Positions 18,728 through 27,491 of a stretch of DNA of 64,000 bases are shown piece after piece. Within the stretch, counting starts at the first letter, position 1. Every line of letters starts with the position of its first letter. The DNA is from Canibacter zhoujuaniae (lineage in GTDB: Bacteria; Actinomycetota; Actinomycetes; Actinomycetales; Microbacteriaceae), in the NCBI RefSeq assembly GCF_011752005.1, contig NZ_JAAIJZ010000004.1, forward strand, positions 1 to 64,000. The letters run 5' to 3'. The translations under genes were made by a program, and so were the position numbers. Under the pieces are notes generated by a model. The model searched no databases. It worked only from the letters and a program-made list of their open reading frames with translations, and was not told where the DNA came from.

Positions 18728-18743
18728 TGTTTCACGTGAAACA
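18728..18743. other. parS site 2 (fills the khpB-rsmG gap)
   Basis: Perfect TGTTTCACGTGAAACA. It takes 16 of the 18 bases between the khpB stop and the rsmG ATG and abuts that ATG, in the place where a ribosome-binding site would normally sit. Confidence 0.95.
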
Positions 18744-19376
18744 ATGACTGAAGTACGAGAACAAGAGCCGGAGTTTCTTGACGATTTAGCTGGTGCCCAC
18801 GCCGATAAACTGCGTGAATTTGCGGCAGATCTTTTTAATCGTGGCGAACTGCTGGGGTTAATTGGGCCGTTAGAGCCGGCGAGACTCTGGACAAGGCACA
18901 TTATTAACTCTGCGCTGCTCGCACCGTTGCTGCGGGAGAACGGAACACTCGCCGATATTGGTTCCGGCGGAGGGTTTCCGGGGATCGTGCTCGCCGCGCT
19001 GCGTCCAGACGTGCAGATTCGGTTAATTGAACCGATGGAGCGCCGGTGCGCGTGGTTGCATGAACAGCGCACTAACCTACGACTGGATAATGTTGAGGTG
19101 CTGCGCGGGCGAGCTGAAGAATATCACGGTGCTTTTGAGGTGCAGCAGGTTACTGCGCGCGCTGTTACCGCACTCCGTAAGCTGCTTCCGATCACTGCTC
19201 CGCTATTGGAAAACGGCGGCGAAATGCTGTTTCTGAAGGGCCAAGGAATTGACGCTGAGATTGCGGCTGCTCAGAAACAACTGCAGCGAGCACGGGTGCG
19301 CAACTATGAGGTGCATGTGCTGGGTCAGGAAATTACAGAACCGACCCGAGTTTTCCGCGGCACAGTAGCGCGTTAA
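18744..19376 (+). CDS. rsmG: 16S rRNA (guanine-N7)-methyltransferase RsmG
   Basis: 210 residues. The SAM motif is ADIGSGGGFPGIVLAALRPD near residues 71-90, followed by IRLIEPMERRCAWL. Methylates G527 of 16S rRNA (E. coli numbering); loss gives low-level streptomycin resistance in other bacteria. The start codon directly follows parS, with no Shine-Dalgarno sequence, so initiation may depend on coupling to khpB. No downstream alternative ATG fits the family. Confidence 0.95.
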   Translation: MTEVREQEPEFLDDLAGAHADKLREFAADLFNRGELLGLIGPLEPARLWTRHIINSALLAPLLRENGTLADIGSGGGFPGIVLAALRPDVQIRLIEPMERRCAWLHEQRTNLRLDNVEVLRGRAEEYHGAFEVQQVTARAVTALRKLLPITAPLLENGGEMLFLKGQGIDAEIAAAQKQLQRARVRNYEVHVLGQEITEPTRVFRGTVAR

Positions 19377-19486
19377 ACCGTTTGTTCAGCAGATTAGTGT
19401 GCGTAACTCCGAGATAAATTCATAGTGGTTATCGCTATGCTTGGAGGAGTATTTATTCACTAAAATTCTGAAGTTAGATAGGGAAG

Positions 19487-20398
19487 ATGTCGCTCGATAC
19501 CCCGTTAGCAAATGAGATTGCTGAGAAGCTGCGTCGCAAGCGCTATTTGGCAAAAGTGGCGACTCCTCTGCCAGATCAAGTGCGGGTTTTCACGGTCTCT
19601 AATCAAAAGGGTGGCGTGGGTAAAACCACCTCAGCCGTTAATTTAGCTGGTGCGCTTGCTCGTCGCGGGGCGCGTGTGCTGGTGATTGACCTTGATCCAC
19701 AGGGAAATGCTTCTACCGCCCTCGGCGTTGCGCATATGCCAGATACGTCAAGTATTTACGAAGTATTAATCGGCGACGCTGAAATGTCCGATGTTGTGCA
19801 GCCGAGCACAGATCACGAAAACTTACTTTGTGTGCCGTCAACCATCCACCTTGCCGGTGCTGAAATCGAGCTGGTCGGTCTTGAACAGCGTGAATATCGT
19901 TTAGCTAATGCCCTGCACACCTATCTGACAGAGCAAACAGACCCGTTCCATTATGTGATTATTGACTGCCCTCCCTCACTCGGGCTGTTAACAATCAACG
20001 CTTTTGTAGCGGCAACAGAGGTTTTGATCCCGATTCAGTGCGAGTATTACGCACTGGAGGGCCTGTCGCAGCTCATCAACAATATTCAATTGATCAAGAG
20101 TCATTTAAACCCACGACTTGAGCTTTCAACAATTTTGTTGACCATGTATGCAACACGCACAAATCTCTCTGCAGAGGTTGCCGCAGAGGTGCGTGAGCAC
20201 TTCCCCAAGCAGACACTGCATACGGTCATACCACGTTCTGTGCGGGTGGCTGAAGCGCCGAGCTTTAGCCAGACCGTGCACAATTATGACGGCAACAATA
20301 TTGGCGCTCTTGCATACCTGGAAGCTGCGCACGAAATAGCTGAACGCTTTGCAGAGTCGTCTGAACCAACCCCAGTCGAAGAGAAAGAGGGTCACTAA
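19487..20398 (+). CDS. parA: Chromosome-partitioning ATPase ParA
   Basis: 303 residues. The deviant Walker A is NQKGGVGKTTSAVNLA near residues 37-52, followed by VLVIDLDPQGNAST and YVIIDCPPSLGLLT. An N-terminal extension of about 33 residues (IAEKLRRKRYLAK) may bind DNA or a polar partner, as in other actinobacterial ParA proteins. AGGGAAG precedes the ATG. It is immediately upstream of parB, with no spacing, and works with the five parS sites here. Confidence 0.96.
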   Translation: MSLDTPLANEIAEKLRRKRYLAKVATPLPDQVRVFTVSNQKGGVGKTTSAVNLAGALARRGARVLVIDLDPQGNASTALGVAHMPDTSSIYEVLIGDAEMSDVVQPSTDHENLLCVPSTIHLAGAEIELVGLEQREYRLANALHTYLTEQTDPFHYVIIDCPPSLGLLTINAFVAATEVLIPIQCEYYALEGLSQLINNIQLIKSHLNPRLELSTILLTMYATRTNLSAEVAAEVREHFPKQTLHTVIPRSVRVAEAPSFSQTVHNYDGNNIGALAYLEAAHEIAERFAESSEPTPVEEKEGH

Positions 20399-21496
20399 AT
20401 GGCTAAAAAACGCAGTGGTTTGGGTCGTGGGATTGGCGCGCTTATCCCCCAGGCACCGGCTGGCGCTGATCGCCCAGTTGATGTTTTCTTTCCTTCAGCT
20501 GGCGGCACAGCGGCTGCAACTGCAGACTCTGTTGCAAGCCAACTACAACAGTCTGGTGAGGCTGATGAGAAAACCGGTGTGACGGGGTATCTCAGCAATG
20601 CGAAGTCGCAACACGCGCAGGCGGTTAGCGCTGCCGGGCGCACGATCGACGACACAGCGCCCGAGGCAAAAGCACAGCAGTCACTAAAGACTGTGCCGGG
20701 TGCGCAGCTCACCGAACTTGCGCTGACCGACATCACTCCAAACCGTGTAAACCCGCGCACCGAGTTTGATGAAGAAGCGCTAAAAGAACTTGCGCACAGC
20801 ATCAAAGAATTTGGTGTGTTTCAACCTGTTGTTGTGCGCGCCATCGAGCCGCAACCACCGATTGGGCAGCCACGCTATGAGCTCATCATGGGTGAGCGAC
20901 GTTTCCGCGCGAGCGGGCGGGCAGGCTTAAAAACGATCCCAGCTATTGTGCGTTCGACAGCAGATGAAGACATGCTGCGCGACGCTCTGCTTGAGAATCT
21001 GCATCGCGCAGATCTGAATCCGCTTGAGGAAGCATCGGCGTATCAGCAGTTAATGAGCGACTTCGGTATCACCCAAGAGCAGCTTGCGGCAAAAATCGGC
21101 CGGTCGCGGCCGCAGATAGCAAACACACTGCGTCTATTGCGCCTGCCAGAGTCTATCCAGGTGCGTGTTGCAGACGGACGACACAGCGCAGGGCATGCTC
21201 GTGCGATCCTCTCTCTGCGCGACACAGAGGCGATGGAGAAGTTCTCCGACAAAATTATTGCCGAAGATATGAACGTGCGTGCCGCTGAGAGCTATGCCGC
21301 AAAGTTAAAGGCGCCAGGCAAGGCAAAGGTGCGCACCGGCGGTATTAACAATTTTGGTGCAGCATCCAAGCAACTACAAGAACTCTATGAAACCGCCGTC
21401 GAAATCAATATGGGCGCAAAGAACGGCCGAATCGTTTTCAAATGGGAGACGTTTGCAGACCTTCAGCGTCTCTTGAAGGCTCTCGGCGCTGACTAA
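20399..21496 (+). CDS. parB: Chromosome-partitioning CTPase/DNA-binding protein ParB
   Basis: 365 residues. After a variable region of about 110 residues comes the ParB core: FGVFQPVVVR, the CTP-binding GERRFRASGRAG, and the helix-turn-helix GITQEQLAAKIGRSRPQIANTLRLL with SAGHARAIL. The C-terminal dimerisation domain follows. Nucleates on parS and spreads as a CTP-gated clamp to recruit ParA and SMC. The N-terminal start MAKKRSGLGRGIGALIP is typical. Confidence 0.97.
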   Translation: MAKKRSGLGRGIGALIPQAPAGADRPVDVFFPSAGGTAAATADSVASQLQQSGEADEKTGVTGYLSNAKSQHAQAVSAAGRTIDDTAPEAKAQQSLKTVPGAQLTELALTDITPNRVNPRTEFDEEALKELAHSIKEFGVFQPVVVRAIEPQPPIGQPRYELIMGERRFRASGRAGLKTIPAIVRSTADEDMLRDALLENLHRADLNPLEEASAYQQLMSDFGITQEQLAAKIGRSRPQIANTLRLLRLPESIQVRVADGRHSAGHARAILSLRDTEAMEKFSDKIIAEDMNVRAAESYAAKLKAPGKAKVRTGGINNFGAASKQLQELYETAVEINMGAKNGRIVFKWETFADLQRLLKALGAD

Positions 21497-21513
21497 TCCA
21501 ACGAGGAGAAAAT

Positions 21514-21837
21514 ATGACTTTCCAAACTCTAACTCAGGCGCTTGCGCAGACAGGCGCTCAGATTGCCGGTATTGTTATTGCGGCGGTTATTCTTGTCGGT
21601 CTGGCAGTGCTGCTATTGCTGCTTGCCGCAAAGCGCCGCAAACGCGATGCTGATGACGATGCTGATGCAGCAGGTGCCGCAGCAGCAGACGCAGGAGGCG
21701 CTGCAGGTGCTCCCGCAGATGCTGAGGTCACCGCTGCTGGCAGCAGCGCAGCTGCGGTCTCTGACGACTCCAATACCGAGCGCATAATCGATCCGGATGC
21801 GATTGACGACGATCCGAGCAAATTCACCAAAGACTAA
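21514..21837 (+). CDS. Small single-pass membrane protein with Ala/Asp-rich tail
   Basis: 107 residues, not assigned to a known family. One span at about residues 17-39 (GIVIAAVILVGLAVLLLLLAA) is followed by a basic stop-transfer KRRKR, giving a cytoplasmic low-complexity tail rich in Ala, Asp and Gly. GAGGAG lies 8 nt before the ATG and the gene follows parB by 17 bp, so it is probably co-expressed with parAB. A real gene is likely, given the start signal and the terminator right behind it. Confidence 0.7.
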   Translation: MTFQTLTQALAQTGAQIAGIVIAAVILVGLAVLLLLLAAKRRKRDADDDADAAGAAAADAGGAAGAPADAEVTAAGSSAAAVSDDSNTERIIDPDAIDDDPSKFTKD

Positions 21838-21861
21838 TTAGATTAACGGTGAGAGACAAGA

Positions 21862-21907
21862 AGAGCCGGGCCCTAGTATTAACCGGGCCCGGCTCTTGTG
21901 TTCATTT
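21862..21907. terminator. Bidirectional terminator between parB operon and trxA
   Basis: AGAGCCGGGCCC (21862-21873) pairs with GGGCCCGGCTCT (21884-21895) across a 10-nt loop. TGTGTTCATTTT follows on the plus strand, and the genes on both sides converge here. Confidence 0.85.
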
Positions 21908-21931
21908 TACAGAACGAAGTATGCAGGCTAA

Positions 21932-22255
21932 TTAAATAATGCCCTCAAGGTGCTGCTCAATCATCTGCTTTGGCATAGCGCCGATCAACTCACGCACCTC
22001 TTCGCCGTTTTTAAACACCTTCATAGCAGGGATAGAGGTGATTCTGAACTGTGCAACAAGGTTCGGATTCTCGTCTACGTTTACCTTTGCAACGCGCAGC
22101 TTGCCCTCCTGCTCTGCAGCGATTTCATCGAGCACAGGAGCCACCATACGGCATGGCCCGCACCACGCCGCCCAGAAGTCAACCAGAACTGGAATATCCG
22201 ACTCGAGCACATCGCTCTGGAAGCTGTCTTCGGTCACTGTAATTGCATTTGACAT
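21932..22255 (-). CDS. trxA: Thioredoxin
   Basis: 107 residues from the ATG at 22255, which follows AAGGAGGA. A longer in-frame reading to 22288 only translates a parS site (MFHVKH). The active site is FWAAWCGPCRMV at residues about 25-36; the cis-Pro is in ITSIPAMKVF. Reduces protein disulfides with TrxB, encoded just upstream on the same strand with parS between them. Confidence 0.97.
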   Translation of the reverse strand: MSNAITVTEDSFQSDVLESDIPVLVDFWAAWCGPCRMVAPVLDEIAAEQEGKLRVAKVNVDENPNLVAQFRITSIPAMKVFKNGEEVRELIGAMPKQMIEQHLEGII

Positions 22256-22271
22256 TGTGTCCTCCTTGAAA

Positions 22272-22287
22272 TGTTTCACGTGAAACA
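22272..22287. other. parS site 3 (trxB-trxA gap)
   Basis: Perfect TGTTTCACGTGAAACA, immediately upstream of the trxA ribosome site and 16 bp after the trxB stop. Confidence 0.95.
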
Positions 22288-22303
22288 TTTATTTTTGGTT
22301 TAC

Positions 22304-23245
22304 TTATGCAGCCTTATCTGTGAGATTTGCGAGATAGTGCTCGACATCGATCGCCGCAACACAGCCACTGCCAGCGGCTGTGATTGCCTGACGATAGCTC
22401 GGGTCGATCACATCACCCGCTGCAAAAACTCCGGCAACGCTGGTCTTCGAGGTGCGCCCCTGCACGGCAATGGTGCCCTCTGCGGTGAGTTCCAGTTGAT
22501 TGTGAATAAGGTGAGTGCGTGGATCAGAGCCGATCGCGACGAATAATCCGTCTACCTCGAGCGTGCTTGTTTCGCCGCTCTCAAGGTTGCGCAAATTGAG
22601 CGCCTTAAGCTCGTCAGAGCCAACAGCTTCAACCACCTCGGTGTTCCACACGAACTCAATTTTTGGATCGTTGAAAGCGCGATCCTGCATGGTTTTTGAG
22701 GCGCGCAGCTCGTTGCGGCGGTGAATCAGATACACCTTAGATGCAAAGCGGGTTAGGAAGGTTGCTTCCTCAACTGCAGAATCGCCGCCACCGACGACCG
22801 CCACAACCTTGTCACGGAAAAAGAAACCATCGCAGGTGGCGCACCAAGAAACACCGTGACCGGAGAGTTTATCTTCACCCGGCACCCCTAGCTTGCGGTA
22901 GGCGGAACCTGTTGCAAAGATAACGGTCGCAGCCTCATGGGCGGTGCCGTCAGCGGTCGTAATAACCTTGGTCTCGCCATCAAGTGCGAGTTTGTCGACA
23001 TCCTCGTAGCGCACCTGGGTGCCAAACTTTTCAGCCTGTTCCTGCATTTGCGCCATGAGCTCTGGGCCCTGCACGCCATTCGGGAAGCCGGGAAAGTTCT
23101 CAACCTCAGTGGTGTTCATCAGGTCACCACCCGGTGACACGGAGCTAGCGAACAGAACAGGTTTAAGACCCGCACGGGCGGTGTAGATTGCCGCGGTAAG
23201 ACCGGCTGGGCCTGAGCCAATAATTGCTACGTTGTGCTTGGTCAA
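22304..23245 (-). CDS. trxB: Thioredoxin-disulfide reductase
   Basis: 313 residues. FAD motif IIGSGPAGLTAAIYTARAG at the N-terminus; redox-active CATC in SWCATCDGFFF; NADPH motif VVGGGDSAVEEATFL followed by HRRNELRAS; second FAD motif GVFAAGDVIDPSYRQ. Low-molecular-weight class enzyme passing NADPH electrons to thioredoxin. AAGGAGA precedes the ATG. Operon with trxA downstream. Confidence 0.97.
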   Translation of the reverse strand: MTKHNVAIIGSGPAGLTAAIYTARAGLKPVLFASSVSPGGDLMNTTEVENFPGFPNGVQGPELMAQMQEQAEKFGTQVRYEDVDKLALDGETKVITTADGTAHEAATVIFATGSAYRKLGVPGEDKLSGHGVSWCATCDGFFFRDKVVAVVGGGDSAVEEATFLTRFASKVYLIHRRNELRASKTMQDRAFNDPKIEFVWNTEVVEAVGSDELKALNLRNLESGETSTLEVDGLFVAIGSDPRTHLIHNQLELTAEGTIAVQGRTSKTSVAGVFAAGDVIDPSYRQAITAAGSGCVAAIDVEHYLANLTDKAA

Positions 23246-23335
23246 TGTATCTCCTTGCCTTGTGACATAACCAACGCTACCGGAGTATTCTTTATTCCTC
23301 TGTCAGGATAAGCTGTCTAAGGCGTTTGCGACACT

Positions 23336-25483
23336 TCAATTCGGGCGTAGTGTGCGGCGCAGACCGGCACGGTGTTGTCTGACGGAGCGAACGATACCGA
23401 ATGTAATAAGCCCAAGGGCTAGAACACCCACGAGGCTCAAACCGATAATTTCGACATTTGTTGAGAGGCGGATTGGGATCACTATGCGCCCGAGACCCTG
23501 CTCTCCGGTCGTGTCACTGATGCGCACTGTAAGCCCGGTGTCGGCGCTTGAAACTCGGCTTGAGATGGGCACGGTGAGGGTGACTGTCTCCCCCGGCATA
23601 ACGGTGACAGCTTTATGTTCTGTGTCTTCGGGAGCAATTGAGATCGCTGCTGAGGTGGGGTGCGCCCGCACAGTAACCTGCGCTGTAAAAGGCAGATTGT
23701 TGCGCACCTGCACCGGCACGTTTGCTGAGGATCCAAACAGCTGTAGCTGTGGCGCCGCAACTAAATGGACTCCGCGTGTAAGCAGTTCATCGCGATCGGC
23801 AAAGCCGCTTGCAAGATTTAGGAACGGTGTTTCTGTGCCCACCTGCTTCATGCCAAAAAGCGCAAGAAGTCGCGCGCGTTGATAGTCTACGAGCTGCTCT
23901 GGGTTAAGGAGCGCTTCCTTCCCAGCGGTTACTTCAGCTTCGCGCTGCAGCGCCTCATCTAGCGCCGCTAGGCGTTTTTCTAACTCGTCGTCAATGACCG
24001 CTGTATCGTGTGTGTATTGACCGACACCGCTTACTTGCGCTTCGAGGTTGGTCGTGTCCAGATAGCCAGCAGTGAGCAGGGTTTTGAGCAGCGCAACACC
24101 GCGACTATTGTCTGTTAGCTGCGTGCGATCCAGTGTGAGCACAAGCGGCTCATCGGTGCTGTCTGCCGTAGTGAGCCCTGCAAGTAACTCAGTTAATGCA
24201 AGGTTGCGGTCAAAAGAGTCAGCTGCGGCGGTTGCTGCGGCGGCATAACCAGCGAGTGTTTCGTCATAGGCGGTGGCGCTGCCGGTTTTTAGTTGTGAGC
24301 GCACCGCAGTGTCACTCATTAGCAGGTCACTGCTTGATGCAAGGACGTGCGGAAAACCGTGTGTTGCTGCGTAACCGACCGCAGCAGAGCTTGCGCTACC
24401 TGCGGCAAACCAGGCAAGCTGCGGTGCCTCCCAGGTTTCGAGTTCGTCTAGTGTTGGTGCCGAACCCGGAAAAATCCCGTCTTTAGTGATGAAACTAGCG
24501 CCCGTCGCCGTTAGCGGAGAGGCGAGCTGTAACAGCTGCTGCGCCGCTAAATCGGTGTCTCCCCAGGGCAGAATATATGTTTCCAGTGCGGTGTTTTCGA
24601 GGCGTGTCAGAAAGTCTGTTGCCGCTGCTGGAGCTGCCGCACCGAGTGCTCGGATGCCCACAAAAATTCGAGGATCCACCGCTAAAGTCGCACCCAATTG
24701 CTCTGCGGTGGTTAACAGCTGCGGCAGGGGCGCGCTCGGTTCAAAAACTAATGCGAGATCATCTTCTGTTGGGAGGGTCGCAATATTGCTGGGGTAGATA
24801 ATTGGCACAACAATGCTTAAATTGGGCGCCTCCCCCACTGTTTGCTCCCCCTCACCAGCTGCGGTCTCTTCTGCGGCGGGAGTTGCAGCCGTATTAGGTG
24901 CCTCTGCTGTATTAGCTATCTCTGCTGCGCGAGGTGCAATAAGCAGCGGGTGTGTTGCCACTGTCACTGTGCCATCGTGTGCGGTGAGCCGCGCAACCAA
25001 ACGATACACAGTCGGTCGCTTGTGGTTGCCCTCGCTTAAAGCTGCACGAAAAACACTGTTGTCGATTTCAAGCTGTGTGGTGAGGTGAGCGCCCTCTCGC
25101 AACTCCGCAATGCTGTGTGAACCCAGCGGGAGATACCCTTCCGGGATCGGCTCACCGTTCGTAAACTCTGCGGGCAGAGCGGCCGTCAGCGCAGCACGAG
25201 ATGCACGCTCACCTGTTTCAAGAAAAAGCTCAACACTGCTCGGCTGCTGAAAAGCTGAACCGGTGTTGCTAACCCGCAGATCCAAGCGCAGATCATCGTC
25301 TGTGTTCTGCGGCTGCGCGGTGCGGTGCGCGATTTCTAACGCCAGATTTGATGTTTTAACATCGCTCTCAGAGGTGAAAACTGTTGCGTTAGCGGCGGGA
25401 GTGAGCGCAGTAAATGCGAGACAAAAGGCCGCAAGGGCTGCACTAAAACGCAGAGCGCTACCACCCCGCACCCACCTAATCAT
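23336..25483 (-). CDS. DUF6049 family secreted, C-terminally membrane-anchored protein
   Basis: 715 residues. Signal peptide residues 1-34 (RFSAALAAFCLAFTALTPAANA). An Ala-rich linker near residues 190-215 precedes a large extracellular domain. One membrane span lies near the C-terminus (IIGLSLVGVLALGLITFGIV) with a basic cytoplasmic tail RQHRAGLRRTLRPN. Family function is unknown, but it normally sits beside murJ in actinobacteria; murJ is missing here. The ATG follows TAGAAT plus 7 nt, a leaderless-type promoter, and is divergent from the CCA-adding enzyme gene. Confidence 0.82.
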   Translation of the reverse strand: MIRWVRGGSALRFSAALAAFCLAFTALTPAANATVFTSESDVKTSNLALEIAHRTAQPQNTDDDLRLDLRVSNTGSAFQQPSSVELFLETGERASRAALTAALPAEFTNGEPIPEGYLPLGSHSIAELREGAHLTTQLEIDNSVFRAALSEGNHKRPTVYRLVARLTAHDGTVTVATHPLLIAPRAAEIANTAEAPNTAATPAAEETAAGEGEQTVGEAPNLSIVVPIIYPSNIATLPTEDDLALVFEPSAPLPQLLTTAEQLGATLAVDPRIFVGIRALGAAAPAAATDFLTRLENTALETYILPWGDTDLAAQQLLQLASPLTATGASFITKDGIFPGSAPTLDELETWEAPQLAWFAAGSASSAAVGYAATHGFPHVLASSSDLLMSDTAVRSQLKTGSATAYDETLAGYAAAATAAADSFDRNLALTELLAGLTTADSTDEPLVLTLDRTQLTDNSRGVALLKTLLTAGYLDTTNLEAQVSGVGQYTHDTAVIDDELEKRLAALDEALQREAEVTAGKEALLNPEQLVDYQRARLLALFGMKQVGTETPFLNLASGFADRDELLTRGVHLVAAPQLQLFGSSANVPVQVRNNLPFTAQVTVRAHPTSAAISIAPEDTEHKAVTVMPGETVTLTVPISSRVSSADTGLTVRISDTTGEQGLGRIVIPIRLSTNVEIIGLSLVGVLALGLITFGIVRSVRQHRAGLRRTLRPN

Positions 25484-25542
25484 GTTTCGTATTCTACGCG
25501 AGCAGCACTTTTAGGAAACCTGAGCGCGGTAACCTAGAACTC

Positions 25543-26976
25543 ATGCGTCCAATTGCTGAAGCCATGTTCGAACTGCACCAGATTGCCGACTCTGAACCGG
25601 TGCAACTTCTGGCTGACGCCTTTTCTAAAGCGGGATACGAACTGGCACTAGTGGGTGGCCCGGTGCGTGACGCAATGCTTGGCAGGCCGGTTACCGACCT
25701 TGACTTCACAACCAACGCGCTGCCGGATAAAACGCGTGAAATTGTTGCTGCAGTAGCCAACAAAACTTGGGATGTAGGGCGTGAATACGGCACAATTGCT
25801 GCGCGCGTTGCGGGTGAAACCGTTGAGATCACAACCTACCGCGCTGAAATATACCGTGATGATTCGCGCAAACCAGAGGTTACTTTTGGCGACACGATTG
25901 AAGATGATCTCGTGCGCCGCGACTTCACCGTGAACGCCCTCGCGTTTATGCTCCCCGAACGGCGCATCGTTGACGTTGCGAACGGCATTACGCACCTCAT
26001 GGAGGGCGTGCTCGACACCCCAAGCACGCCCGATCAGTCATTCACAGATGATCCACTGCGCATGCTGCGTGCGGCACGGTTTGCGGCGCAGCTTAAATTT
26101 AATCTCGCCGACCGTGTTACCGCCGCGCTCGCGGAGTATGCGCACCGACTAGAAATTATTTCAGCGGAACGGATCCGTGATGAGTTTGTGAAGCTTATTT
26201 CCTGTGACCAGCCCATCCGGGGCTTGCGTATTTTAGTAGCTGCCGGTCTGATGGAGCTGTTTCTGCCTGAGCTGCCGGCGCTGCAGTTGGCGCAGGATGA
26301 GCACAAACGGCATAAAGATGTGTACGAACACAGTCTGACAGTGCTTGAGCAGGCGATTGCCCTAGAGCGGGTGCGGTTTGAGGCGGTCGATGTGCCCTTA
26401 AGGATCGCCGCGCTTTTACACGATATTGGAAAACCGGCCACGCGACGCTTTGAGCGTGGCGCAGTGACGTTTTATAACCACGACGTTGTGGGCGCAAAAC
26501 TCGCTAAAAAACGGTTGAAAGAGCTGCGTTTCGATAATGACACCGTGAAGCAGGTTGCTCGTTTGATCGAGCTGCACATGCGATTTTTCGGATACAGCGA
26601 GGGCACATGGACAGACTCAGCCGTGCGACGCTACGTGCGGGATGCGGGCGAGCAGCTGGAGCAGCTGCATATTCTGACCCGCGCTGATGTCACAACACGA
26701 AACCAGAAAAAGGCACGTCGCTTGGCGGCAGCCTATGACGAGATTGAGCGCCGCATTGCAGAGTTAGCCGAAGCGGAGGAGCTTGCGGCGATCCGCCCCG
26801 ATTTGGACGGTGAGCAGATAATGCAGCTGTTAGAAATTAAACCGGGTCGTGCGGTGGGCGCTGCGTATAGGTATCTGCTTGAAATTCGGCTTGAGGAGGG
26901 CGAGCTGGGCGAAGAGGAAGCAACCCGCCGTCTCCTTGCCTGGTGGAACGAGCCGGAGCAGGCAAAACTGCGTTAG
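25543..26976 (+). CDS. CCA tRNA nucleotidyltransferase (class II, with HD domain)
   Basis: 477 residues. Nucleotidyltransferase head: ALVGGPVRDAMLGRPVTDLDFTTNA, with the catalytic DLD, then RRDFTVNALAF and the neck-body segment DPLRMLRAARFAAQ. An HD phosphohydrolase-like domain follows (HSLTVLEQAI, AALLHDIGKPATR). Adds or repairs the 3' CCA of tRNAs, needed because most tRNAs here lack an encoded CCA. The ATG follows TAACCT plus 7 nt, so it is probably leaderless. Confidence 0.95.
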   Translation: MRPIAEAMFELHQIADSEPVQLLADAFSKAGYELALVGGPVRDAMLGRPVTDLDFTTNALPDKTREIVAAVANKTWDVGREYGTIAARVAGETVEITTYRAEIYRDDSRKPEVTFGDTIEDDLVRRDFTVNALAFMLPERRIVDVANGITHLMEGVLDTPSTPDQSFTDDPLRMLRAARFAAQLKFNLADRVTAALAEYAHRLEIISAERIRDEFVKLISCDQPIRGLRILVAAGLMELFLPELPALQLAQDEHKRHKDVYEHSLTVLEQAIALERVRFEAVDVPLRIAALLHDIGKPATRRFERGAVTFYNHDVVGAKLAKKRLKELRFDNDTVKQVARLIELHMRFFGYSEGTWTDSAVRRYVRDAGEQLEQLHILTRADVTTRNQKKARRLAAAYDEIERRIAELAEAEELAAIRPDLDGEQIMQLLEIKPGRAVGAAYRYLLEIRLEEGELGEEEATRRLLAWWNEPEQAKLR

Positions 26977-27054
26977 CGAGCGCAGTTTAAAAACCAGATT
27001 TATCTCAGCGCGCACAACCTGATAGAGTAATAAGGTTGCCTGTTCTGTCTGAAC

Positions 27055-27128
27055 TGGCAATAAGGCACATTTTGCCCTCCTGTCACGGAAATCCCGTGGC
27101 CGTAGAGTCCGAAGGAGGTGGGTCAATA
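27055..27128 (+). promoter_or_regulatory. rpsF leader, possible S6:S18-binding structure
   Basis: The leader contains CACGGaaatCCCGTG, CCGTAGAG and CCGAAGGAGGTG before the GTG start. These loosely resemble the S6:S18 leader that mimics 16S rRNA and represses rpsF operons. Assigned by position and partial motif only; folding has not been tested. Confidence 0.25.
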
Positions 27129-27488
27129 GTGCATCCATATGAACTAATGGTGATTCTCGATCCCCGCACCGATGAGCGCACTGTGCAGCCATCAATCGAG
27201 AAGTTCCTTTCTGTAGTTACCGCAGACGGTGGCGAGATTGTGGGCGTTGATTACTGGGGTAAGCGTCGTCTCGCATACGAGATCAAGAAGCAGTCTGAGG
27301 GTATTTACGTTGTAGCTAACTTCAACGCAACCCCTGCAGCAACCGCTGAGCTTGATCGTCAGTTGAATCTTTCAGAGTCTGTGATGCGCACCAAGGTGTT
27401 GCGCACAGACGAACTAATTGCGCAGAAGGCTGAAGCAAACCGCCGTGAGCAGGCAAAGGCCGCTCGCGCTGCAAAAGCAGGCGCATAA
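27129..27488 (+). CDS. rpsF: 30S ribosomal protein S6
   Basis: 119 residues from the GTG at 27129 (MHPYELMVILDPRTDE), which has GGAGGTG upstream; the ORF extends back to 27036 but that part has no family match. S6 core LAYEIKKQSEGIYVVANF. An Ala/Lys-rich tail of about 20 residues is common in actinobacteria. First gene of the rpsF-ssb-rpsR-rplI operon. Confidence 0.97.
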   Translation: MHPYELMVILDPRTDERTVQPSIEKFLSVVTADGGEIVGVDYWGKRRLAYEIKKQSEGIYVVANFNATPAATAELDRQLNLSESVMRTKVLRTDELIAQKAEANRREQAKAARAAKAGA

Positions 27489-27491
27489 CAA

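Noticed and set aside
22256..22288. N-terminal extension MFHVKH of trxA
   Set aside because: It is a translation of parS; a strong ribosome site marks the start at 22255.
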